A stretch of 64,000 bases of DNA, taken from assembly GCA_945862315.1 (NCBI GenBank), contig CAMAXW010000009.1:1-64000 (forward strand), read 5' to 3'. The position numbers and the translations under genes are program-made. The stretch comes from Klebsiella pneumoniae (GTDB lineage Bacteria > Pseudomonadota > Gammaproteobacteria > Ga0077536). Shown piece after piece: positions 57,153-64,000 of the stretch. The notes beneath the pieces were generated by a model, which worked only from the letters and a program-made list of their open reading frames with translations, searched no databases and was not told the origin of the DNA. Position 1 is the stretch's first letter, and each line of letters starts with the position of its first letter.

Positions 57153-58358
57153 TCAGTCAGCCTGCCGCCGGAGAAATGCGGGGATATCCAGATAATCGAC
57201 GCGCGGATTCTGATTGCCAGCGCGTTCCTGCTGTTCACGGGGCTTGCGAATCGCCGTGGGGCTGTCGAAATTTTTCCAATTCTGTGGCGCTTCTTCCAAA
57301 GTGTTCACCACAGGGGCCGCAACGCTCACCGGCACCGCCAACGGCGCGGCCTCACGGATTTTTCCTCGTTCGGGTTCAGGGTCACCCTTAGCGCGGGAAT
57401 CCAGCCCATCAATGCCGGTCGCCACCACAGTGACCCGCACCTCACCTTCCACCGCGGGGTCGGTCACCATGCCGACCACGAAGGTGGCGTTTTCGGAGGC
57501 AAACGATTTAACAATTTCCCCGACTTCCTCAAATTCGCCCATGGTGAGATCGAGACCCGCCGTCACGTTGACCAAAATGCCCTTGGCCCCTTGGAGGTCG
57601 ATATCTTCTAGCAGCGGGCTCGCAATGGCTGCAAGCGCGGCATCCTTTGCGCGCGTAGGGCCCCGGCCCGTGCCGGTACCCATCATCGCCGTCCCCATTT
57701 CCTGCATGACCGTGCGCACGTCGGCAAAATCCACGTTGATGAGGCCCGGCCGCGTGATGAGTTCCGCGATGCCCTGCACGGCACCGAGCAAGACATCGTT
57801 AGCCGCCTTAAAAGCATCGAGCACGGTGATGTCACGCCCTAGCACGCTAGAGAGTTTTTGGTTGGGGATGGTAATGAGCGAATCAACGTATTGACTGAGT
57901 TCGCGAATGCCATGGTCTGCAGCGGCCGCGCGCTTGCTGCCTTCAAACTTGAAGGGGCGGGTGACGACTGCGACCGTCAGAATGCCCATTTCCTTGGCTA
58001 TTTGTGCCACCACCGGCGCGGCACCGGTGCCGGTGCCACCACCCATGCCAGCGGTGATGAACACCATATCCGACCCTTGCAGCACATCGCTGATGCGGTC
58101 GCGGTCTTCAAGCGCCGCTTGTCGACCAATCTCGGGATTCGCACCCGCACCCAAGCCTTTGGTAATGTCGCCGCCCAATTGCAGCACGGTTTCGCAGCTC
58201 GAGCTCTTGAGCGCTTGTGCATCCGTATTGGCGCACACGAAGTTCACCCCTTCGATTTGCGCGCCGAGCATGTACTGCACCGCGTTGCCACCACCACCAC
58301 CCACCCCGATCACCTTGATGACCGCCGTTTCGCTATAAGCATGCATTAGTTCAATCAT
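57153..58358 (-). CDS. ftsZ: Cell division GTPase FtsZ
   Basis: 401 residues. GTP-binding [16 protein letters not shown] (about 15-30) and [18 protein letters not shown] (about 104-121), and the T7 region FADVRTVM. The C-terminal tail ends [14 protein letters not shown], the conserved peptide for FtsA, ZipA and ZapD. AGAGGG precedes the ATG. A hairpin sits in the leader between ftsA and ftsZ. Confidence 0.98.
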   Translation of the reverse strand: MIELMHAYSETAVIKVIGVGGGGGNAVQYMLGAQIEGVNFVCANTDAQALKSSSCETVLQLGGDITKGLGAGANPEIGRQAALEDRDRISDVLQGSDMVFITAGMGGGTGTGAAPVVAQIAKEMGILTVAVVTRPFKFEGSKRAAAADHGIRELSQYVDSLITIPNQKLSSVLGRDITVLDAFKAANDVLLGAVQGIAELITRPGLINVDFADVRTVMQEMGTAMMGTGTGRGPTRAKDAALAAIASPLLEDIDLQGAKGILVNVTAGLDLTMGEFEEVGEIVKSFASENATFVVGMVTDPAVEGEVRVTVVATGIDGLDSRAKGDPEPERGKIREAAPLAVPVSVAAPVVNTLEEAPQNWKNFDSPTAIRKPREQQERAGNQNPRVDYLDIPAFLRRQAD

Positions 58359-58380
58359 TTTCTGCCCTCTGCTGCGGCGC

Positions 58381-58407
58381 CGCCCACTTTGATTTAAAAG
58401 GTGGGCG
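58381..58407. other. Hairpin in the ftsA-ftsZ gap
   Basis: CGCCCACTTT, loop GATTTAA, AAGGTGGGCG: ten pairs including one G-U, ending 22 bases upstream of ftsZ on the minus strand. No U run follows, so an mRNA-processing or translation-control element is as likely as a terminator. Confidence 0.55.
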
Positions 58408-58491
58408 GGGACCGCTTAAGTTGATAACCAGCGTTTATTTCTTTGTATTCGCAACCGGACCAAGCGGCCCGGTTACTCATCAGGTTCAACG

Positions 58492-59727
58492 TTAGAAGTT
58501 GGTCTGAAACCAAGCCCTCATCCGCTCCCATACGTTGCCCGGAGATTCCGTACGACTCCTGCGTGGACCCGCTCCACGCGCATTCTGGCTGCCCACCAGC
58601 AGCAAACCGACGCCCGTTGCGTAAACCGGATTACGCACCACATCGAGCAAGCCGGTGACGTGCTGCGGGATCCCCAACCGCACCGGCATGTTGAATACTT
58701 CCTCTGCCAACTCGATCGCCCCTTCCATTTTGGCGCCGCCCCCAGTCAACACGACGCCCGCGGCCACCATGTTTTCGAAACCGCTGCGTTTGAGTTCCGC
58801 TAGCACTAGGCTGAAAAGTTCCTCGTAGCGGGGTTCCACCACTTCCGCGAGCGTTTGGCGTTCGAGTCGCCGGGGTGGTCGCTGGCCTACGCTGGGCACC
58901 TCGATGGTTTCATTCGCGTTGGCGAGCTGCCGCAACGCGCAGGCAAATTTAATTTTGAGATCCTCGGCGTGGTGCGTTGGCGTTCGCAGTGCCACGGCGA
59001 TATCGTTCGTGACTTGGTCGCCAGCGATAGGAATGACCGCCGAGTGATGGATGGCACCGCCCACAAAAACGGCGATATCCGTCGTCCCGCCGCCGATGTC
59101 GCACAGACAAACGCCGAGATCTTTTTCATCTTCCGTCAGCACCGCAAAGGACGAAGCCAGCTGTTGCAAGATCACTTCGTCGGCTTTCAATCCGCAGCGA
59201 TTGACGCATTTGATAATGTTCTGCGTAGCACTTTCCGCACCGGTCACGATGTGGACCCGCGCTTCGAGGCGCACGCCCGACATCCCGATCGGCTCGCGAA
59301 TGCCTTCCTGTCCATCGATGATGTATTCCTGCGCTAGCACATGCAGAATTTTTTGATCCGCCGGGATCGCCACCGCGCGCGCGGCATCGAGCACGCGCTC
59401 TTTGTCACCCGCGGTGACTTCACTGTCCTTAATAGCCACAATGCCATGTGAGTTAAGGCTGCGAACATGGCCGCCGGCGATGCCCGCCGAGACCGATTGG
59501 ATTTGGCAGCCCACCATCGATTCGGCTTCTTCCACCGCGCGCTGAATTGACTGCACCGTGGACTCAATATTGACGACCACGCCCTTCTTCAAGCCGCGCG
59601 AAGGGTGCGACCCCATGCCGATGACCTCCACCGTGCCGTCAGGATGCACCTCACCCACGAGCGCGACGACTTTCGAGGTGCCGATATCGAGGCCCACGAT
59701 TAAATTCTTGTCTTGCTTTCTAAGCAT
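58492..59727 (-). CDS. ftsA: Cell division protein FtsA
   Basis: 411 residues, actin fold. Phosphate-1 VGLDIGTSKVVALVGE (about 12-27), the 1C subdomain with SVSAGIAGGHV, phosphate-2 CDIGGGTTDIAVFV (about 203-216) and the adenosine motif GVVLTGGGAKMEG. The tail WERMRAWFQTNF is the amphipathic membrane-targeting helix. It anchors FtsZ to the membrane and recruits late division proteins. Confidence 0.97.
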   Translation of the reverse strand: MLRKQDKNLIVGLDIGTSKVVALVGEVHPDGTVEVIGMGSHPSRGLKKGVVVNIESTVQSIQRAVEEAESMVGCQIQSVSAGIAGGHVRSLNSHGIVAIKDSEVTAGDKERVLDAARAVAIPADQKILHVLAQEYIIDGQEGIREPIGMSGVRLEARVHIVTGAESATQNIIKCVNRCGLKADEVILQQLASSFAVLTEDEKDLGVCLCDIGGGTTDIAVFVGGAIHHSAVIPIAGDQVTNDIAVALRTPTHHAEDLKIKFACALRQLANANETIEVPSVGQRPPRRLERQTLAEVVEPRYEELFSLVLAELKRSGFENMVAAGVVLTGGGAKMEGAIELAEEVFNMPVRLGIPQHVTGLLDVVRNPVYATGVGLLLVGSQNARGAGPRRSRTESPGNVWERMRAWFQTNF

Positions 59728-59758
59728 CGGGTTTATCAGCCTGCGTGGTTGTGGGTCA

Positions 59759-60538
59759 TTACGGTGTCGTGGCGGCGCCAGTTGCGCTCAAGCCACCCTG
59801 CTCTCGGAGCGAAAAACCATTGGTATAACGAAGATCGATGGTCGCGATTCTGGCCCAGCTGTTTTTGAGCGCCCACGGATAAGCGCGCACAAAGCGCGCC
59901 AAGCGCTCGTCGATGACATGCCGACCCAACAGCAGCACCGGGCCGTTGGCCAGTTCTATTTGCCAAGCGCCACGCTCCGACAGGCGCACCGCCGTTGCGG
60001 AGAGTCCAAGGCTTTTGAACGCGACCTGTGCGCGCTGCCAAACGGCCAGCACCTCGGCCTGCGTGCCCGCGGCCCCGCTCAACTGCACCAATCCGTTGGG
60101 GAGTGTTTTGGGATCTGGCGTGTAGATGTCTCCCGCTTCGCTCAACAAGGACGCTTCGCCCCAGCGCGCGAGCGGTTGCTGTTCCCGAATGCTGACGTGT
60201 AGGGCGATCGGCCAAACGCGTTGCACGGTGGCGTCGCGGACCCATGCTTCGCGCAGGAGCTGCCGGCGAATTTGTCCGACGTCCACCTGAAAAAATCCAC
60301 CGCGCACCGCGCCCACCACGAGGGCTTCGATATGCTGGGCGGTGAGGTAACGGAAATCGCCGTCCACTGTCACTCGCTGAATGGGAAAAGCATCGGGCGC
60401 ATCCAACCATGCCAACAGCCGGTGCCCGCCGGTAAGCAGCGCGATCGCTGCGGCAGCGAATAGCCAGCGACCCCAGCGGATCGGCTGCACTGGCTCGCGC
60501 ATTGCGGCCTGCGGTCGTGGGCGCTCGCCGAGGATCAT
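59759..60538 (-). CDS. ftsQ: Cell division protein FtsQ
   Basis: 259 residues. A short cytoplasmic tail and one membrane helix (about 27-46) precede the periplasmic POTRA domain (FPIQRVTVDGDFRYLTAQHIEALV, about 50-74) and the beta domain with VRDATVQRVWPIALHVSIREQQPLARW. Links FtsB/FtsL to the divisome. The ATG overlaps the ddlB stop by four bases. Confidence 0.94.
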   Translation of the reverse strand: MILGERPRPQAAMREPVQPIRWGRWLFAAAAIALLTGGHRLLAWLDAPDAFPIQRVTVDGDFRYLTAQHIEALVVGAVRGGFFQVDVGQIRRQLLREAWVRDATVQRVWPIALHVSIREQQPLARWGEASLLSEAGDIYTPDPKTLPNGLVQLSGAAGTQAEVLAVWQRAQVAFKSLGLSATAVRLSERGAWQIELANGPVLLLGRHVIDERLARFVRAYPWALKNSWARIATIDLRYTNGFSLREQGGLSATGAATTP

Positions 60539-61485
60539 GCCGCACGCTCAAAACTCGAGGCGAGAATCTGCAGTGCCAACTGCTCAAATGACCAGCCAAA
60601 AGCCGCCGCTGCCATCGGCACCAGCGAATGATCAGTCATGCCAGGTACCGTATTGAGTTCAATGAGCTGAGGCTGTCCTGCCGCATCGAGCATGAAATCG
60701 ACCCGCCCCCAACCGCTCGCGCCCAAGGCGTTAAACGCACGCAGGCCCAGCGCCGCGCAGGCTGTTTCGAGCGTCGGTGGTAAACCGCAGGGGCATAAAT
60801 AACGGGTGGAGTCGGCCTGATATTTCGCCTCGTAATCGTAAAACTCACGCGGCGTCTCAAGCTTAATAAGGGGCAGCGTTTGGCCTTGGACTATCGCCAA
60901 GGTGTACTCACCACCGGTCACCCAGCGCTCGGCCAGGATTTCCGCATCGTGGTGACGCGCCAGCGCGATCGCGCCCTCCAGTTGCTCGGGATGGGTCACT
61001 TTGCTCACCCCGATGCTGGAGCCTTCGCGCGCGGGTTTCACCGCGAGTGGTAGGCCCAGACGCGCGAGAATCTGCGCCGAGGTCAGGGTTTCGTCGATGA
61101 CGAGAAAATCGGGGGTCGGCAGTACAAGGCTTTGCCAAACCTGCTTAGCGCGAATTTTATCCATCGCCAGGGCGCAACCCAGCACACCGCTGCCGGTGTA
61201 CGGAATACCCGCGATACCCAGCGCGCCCTGCAGTTGACCATCTTCACCACCGCGTCCATGCAACGCGATAAACACCCGGTCGGGCGCGAGCGCCAACAGG
61301 CTCGTGATCTGGCTCGCCCGGAAATCCACCGTCTGCACGGCGATTCCCGTACGGCGCAACGCAGCTGCCACCGCGGCCCCGCTCCGCAGTGACACTTCAC
61401 GCTCGGCGGAGTCACCTCCCATCACCACGACGACCCGGCCGGCGGCGGCCACAATCTCGGCGTCGCTGCGTAAAACCGTGCTCAT
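60535..61485 (-). CDS. ddlB: D-alanine--D-alanine ligase
   Basis: 316 residues, ATP-grasp. VVMGGDSAEREVSLRSG at the N-terminus, the substrate loop VFIALHGRGGEDGQLQGALG, the omega loop YLCPCGLPP and the Mg site GWGRVDFMLDAAGQPQLIELNTVPGMT (split by the usual strand). Makes the D-Ala-D-Ala end of the muropeptide. The start overlaps murB by four bases. The B-type is inferred from the dcw context. Confidence 0.96.
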   Translation of the reverse strand: MSTVLRSDAEIVAAAGRVVVVMGGDSAEREVSLRSGAAVAAALRRTGIAVQTVDFRASQITSLLALAPDRVFIALHGRGGEDGQLQGALGIAGIPYTGSGVLGCALAMDKIRAKQVWQSLVLPTPDFLVIDETLTSAQILARLGLPLAVKPAREGSSIGVSKVTHPEQLEGAIALARHHDAEILAERWVTGGEYTLAIVQGQTLPLIKLETPREFYDYEAKYQADSTRYLCPCGLPPTLETACAALGLRAFNALGASGWGRVDFMLDAAGQPQLIELNTVPGMTDHSLVPMAAAAFGWSFEQLALQILASSFERAA

Positions 61486-62468
61486 AAGGTGGCCACAGGG
61501 GCGGCCCGTTCGCCCAAGATGCGAACTTCGCTTTCTAAGTGCACACCAAACTGCTGCGCCACGTGCTGTTGCAAGCTGAGCATGAGGTCTTCGATATCCG
61601 CGGCGGTCGCCGTGCCGTCGTTGATAATAAAATTAGCGTGCTTGGGGGAGACATAGGCACCGCCCTGACGCGCGCCTTTGCGACCGGCGGCTTCGATAAG
61701 CCGTCCGGCAAAATCGCCCAGCGGATTCTTGAAAACCGAACCGCAGCTCGGCAAGCCTAGCGGCTGCTGCACGCGACGTTGCGTCAGCAAACTCCGCACC
61801 CGCGCGGCCGCGGCGGGGTCCGTCGTCAAGCGTAATACCCCCGCCACAAACCACTCCTGATCCAAGCCCGCCACCTGACGGTAGGCTGCCTGAAACGCGC
61901 TCGCGGGCCGGGATTGAATGTCGCCGCGCCGGTTGATGGTTTCCACGCCTGTCACCAGCCCCCAGATTTCATAACCAAAAGCCCCCGCATTCATCGCGAG
62001 CGCACCGCCGATGGTGCCGGGGATCCCGGCGAGAAACTCCCCGCCGCCGAGCTGCCGTCGCGCGGCGAGTTTGGCCACCTTGGCGCACGCCACGCCCGCA
62101 CCGGCATGCACCGTGTGATCAGCGCGCCAAGTGATTTGGTCAAACGCTTGAGCCGTGGCAATCACCGTGCCGCGCAGACCGCCATCGCGTACCAACAGGT
62201 TGCTGCCTAGACCCATGACGGTCAGCGTTTCCTCGGGCGGTGCCGCGCGCAAAAACATCACAAGGTCGGCGAGATCAACCGGTTCAAAAAAACGCTCGGC
62301 GGCGCCGCCGGCGCGCCAACTGCAATGCCGAGCCATCGGCTCCGCGACACTCAGACGGCCACGCAGCGGCAATTCCCGCAGCCAGTCTGGCTGGCGCTTG
62401 ACCGCCAACTCGCGGTTATGGCCGATGATCATGTGGCTCAGCGCTCCTGCTCGCATGAAGGCATTCAT
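61482..62468 (-). CDS. murB: UDP-N-acetylenolpyruvoylglucosamine reductase
   Basis: 328 residues, FAD-dependent, type [20 protein letters not shown] is the FAD loop. [22 protein letters not shown] is conserved, and the proton donor serine lies in [12 protein letters not shown]-terminal part has [14 protein letters not shown]. The N-terminal ATG overlaps the murC stop (ATGA). The first 25 residues are longer than needed; inner starts exist, but the overlap favours this one. Confidence 0.95.
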   Translation of the reverse strand: MNAFMRAGALSHMIIGHNRELAVKRQPDWLRELPLRGRLSVAEPMARHCSWRAGGAAERFFEPVDLADLVMFLRAAPPEETLTVMGLGSNLLVRDGGLRGTVIATAQAFDQITWRADHTVHAGAGVACAKVAKLAARRQLGGGEFLAGIPGTIGGALAMNAGAFGYEIWGLVTGVETINRRGDIQSRPASAFQAAYRQVAGLDQEWFVAGVLRLTTDPAAAARVRSLLTQRRVQQPLGLPSCGSVFKNPLGDFAGRLIEAAGRKGARQGGAYVSPKHANFIINDGTATAADIEDLMLSLQQHVAQQFGVHLESEVRILGERAAPVATL

Positions 62469-63874
62469 GGGGTCTCAAACTGCATCTGCTCGGCGATGCG
62501 GCCAATGCTGCCGGCCCCTAACAGCATCACCAAATCGCCGTCTTGGACTACTCCAGCCAGTGCCTTCAGCAAGGTTTCAGGGCCTGAAACAAACACCGGG
62601 TCCACCGTCCCACGGGCGCGTATAGACCGGCACAACGCGCGCGCATCGGCCCCGGGCAAGGGTTTTTCGCCGGCACTATAAATGTCGAGTAGTAACAGCA
62701 CGTCGACACCACTCAGCACCTCGGCAAAATCCTCAAACAGGTCCCGGGTGCGGGTGTAACGATGCGGCTGGAAAGCGAGCACCAAGCGGGTACCCGCCCA
62801 CGACTCGCGGGCGGTGCGAATCATGGCGGCGAGTTCGCGGGGATGGTGACCGTAGTCGTCAATCAGGGTCACCGTGGCGTCGCCGATGCGCGTGCGACCA
62901 CGCACCTGACAACGCCGATTCACACCCTGAAAATTAGCGAGGGCGCGCGTGATCGCAGCATCGCTGACCCCAACTTCGCCGGCGATGGCAATCGCCGCCA
63001 GCGCATTTAAAGCGTTATGGCGACCCGGCATATTAAGCGTCACGCGCAGGTCCTCGGGGTGACCGAGGCGACGCACGTGGAAACTCGAACGCGTGCCGTT
63101 CAACTGAATATTGAGGCCCTGCACGTCGGCTTGATGAGTCTGGCCGTAGGTCAGAACACGGGTGTGCAACTCGGGGATCAGCGCCGCGGCACACGGGTCG
63201 TCAAGGCAAATGACCGCCACGCCGTAGAAGGGTAGCCGCCGAAAGAAATCGCGAAAACTAGCCCGCAGACGTTCGAAGTCCTGCTGGTAGGTGTCCATGT
63301 GGTCAGCATCGATATTGGTCAATACCGCCATCAGCGGGTTGAGCAGCAAAAACGAGGCATCGCTTTCATCGGCTTCGGCCACCAAATAGTGGCCGGTCCC
63401 TAAACGCGCGTGCGAGTCGGCGCTGTGCAGCAGCCCACCGATGACGAAAGTGGGGTCTAGCCCGCCTTCTGCGAGAACACTGGCGACCAAACTAGTGGTC
63501 GTTGTTTTGCCGTGGGTACCCGCGATGGCAATGCCATGACGGAAGCGCATTAATTCGGCCAACATCTCTGCACGGGGCACGCTGGGGATACGCCGCGCGC
63601 GCGCCGCGACCAGTTCCACGTTGCTGACAGGAATAGCGCTGGAATAAACCACGACATCAGCCTGCTGGACGTTCTCAGCGCGGTGGCCAACGGCGATCGG
63701 AATACCTAAGCGGACGAGTTGGTCCGTCATGCGGTTAGACGACTGGTCCGAGCCTGACACCACATAGTCCAAGTTATGCAGAACCTCGGCGATACCGCCC
63801 ATGCCAGCACCGCCAATCCCGACAAAATGGATTCGTCGTACGTTGTGCATCGGCAGGGTATGGGGCTTATCCAT
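62465..63874 (-). CDS. murC: UDP-N-acetylmuramate--L-alanine ligase
   Basis: 469 residues. N-terminal Rossmann motif [19 protein letters not shown] (about 14-32), the ATP loop [17 protein letters not shown] (about 117-133), [15 protein letters not shown] in the central domain and [14 protein letters not shown] in the C-terminal one. Adds L-alanine to UDP-MurNAc. The start overlaps the end of murG by eight bases. Confidence 0.97.
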   Translation of the reverse strand: MDKPHTLPMHNVRRIHFVGIGGAGMGGIAEVLHNLDYVVSGSDQSSNRMTDQLVRLGIPIAVGHRAENVQQADVVVYSSAIPVSNVELVAARARRIPSVPRAEMLAELMRFRHGIAIAGTHGKTTTTSLVASVLAEGGLDPTFVIGGLLHSADSHARLGTGHYLVAEADESDASFLLLNPLMAVLTNIDADHMDTYQQDFERLRASFRDFFRRLPFYGVAVICLDDPCAAALIPELHTRVLTYGQTHQADVQGLNIQLNGTRSSFHVRRLGHPEDLRVTLNMPGRHNALNALAAIAIAGEVGVSDAAITRALANFQGVNRRCQVRGRTRIGDATVTLIDDYGHHPRELAAMIRTARESWAGTRLVLAFQPHRYTRTRDLFEDFAEVLSGVDVLLLLDIYSAGEKPLPGADARALCRSIRARGTVDPVFVSGPETLLKALAGVVQDGDLVMLLGAGSIGRIAEQMQFETP

Positions 63875-64000
63875 GCAGCAGATCCAGGCAGTGTTGGGCC
63901 ACGGCGTGCGCGGCCTCCGGGCGGGCGAGCGCGCCAGCGCGTTCAGCCATCACCCGCAGGCTGGCGCGATCGCGCTGCCAGGATGTTAGTTGGTGCGCCA
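63867..64000 (-). CDS. murG: MurG, C-terminal fragment (cut by window edge)
   Basis: The minus-strand frame open to the window edge ends with TAA at 63867-63869. Its last residues include [21 protein letters not shown] and end in CLDLLHG, the C-terminal helix of the lipid II-forming UDP-GlcNAc transferase. Identity rests on this short match and on the conserved position before murC. The catalytic part is outside the window. Confidence 0.8.
   Translation of the reverse strand, partial: AHQLTSWQRDRASLRVMAERAGALARPEAAHAVAQHCLDLLHG

Noticed and set aside
59736-60599. Alternative minus-strand frame over ftsQ
   Set aside because: Arg/Ala-rich shadow frame; FtsQ has the membrane helix, POTRA domain and correct junction with ddlB.

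Overview
This window is a chromosomal segment of a GC-rich gammaproteobacterium. Evidence is gene order plus gene content: the 3' part of the division and cell wall (dcw) cluster (murG-murC-murB-ddlB-ftsQ-ftsA-ftsZ-lpxC), followed by dciA, secA, argJ, a Nudix/ThiE fusion, zapD, coaE and pilD-pilC-pilB, and the block clpB-pgeF-rluD-bamD. This layout resembles Pseudomonas and other gammaproteobacteria with type IV pili. No tRNA, rRNA, CRISPR array, prophage or intact insertion sequence was seen. I cannot name the genus.

Layout. 1-1380: two toxin-antitoxin modules (a VapBC pair cut by the window edge, and a Phd-type antitoxin with a PIN toxin). 1381-1816: no recognisable gene. 1817-5408 (minus): xerC, a DUF484 gene, dapF and nagZ. 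5405-10148: two peptide-type ABC permeases, an unknown two-helix membrane protein on the plus strand, a YkuD-domain protein without signal peptide, and a peptide-binding lipoprotein. Together with nagZ and dapF these look like a peptidoglycan-recycling neighbourhood. 10114-16325: rlmD, a PolB-like exonuclease, cysM, an FHA protein, pagL, rimI and a family 4 uracil-DNA glycosylase. 16396-20624: pssA and the ilvB-ilvH-ilvC valine/isoleucine genes. 20957-29107: proS, wrbA, hda, an AI-2E-type permease, a DUF2066 gene, purM, trmJ and suhB.

29163-35952 (minus): a PP0621-like protein, pilS, pilR, pilA, then a large membrane protein resembling protein O-mannosyltransferases and a polyprenyl-phosphate sugar transferase. 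A sigma-54-type promoter with candidate PilR sites lies before pilA. The two genes after pilA could form a pilin glycosylation pathway. 36157-39863 (plus): sucC, sucD and nadE, with a CRP-like site upstream. 39883-45126: bamD, rluD, pgeF and clpB, the last with a good sigma-32 promoter. 45264-50576: pilB, pilC, pilD, coaE and zapD. 50556-64000: the fused Nudix/ThiE gene, argJ, secA, dciA, lpxC and the dcw genes.

The observations I would look at first are: (1) the grouping of a peptide ABC importer, a signal-less YkuD enzyme and NagZ; (2) the pilA-linked glycosyltransferase pair; (3) a PilB that has lost the usual tetracysteine zinc site; and (4) a long bulged stem-loop between clpB and pilB. 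All functions are assigned by reading motifs and context, without database searches.
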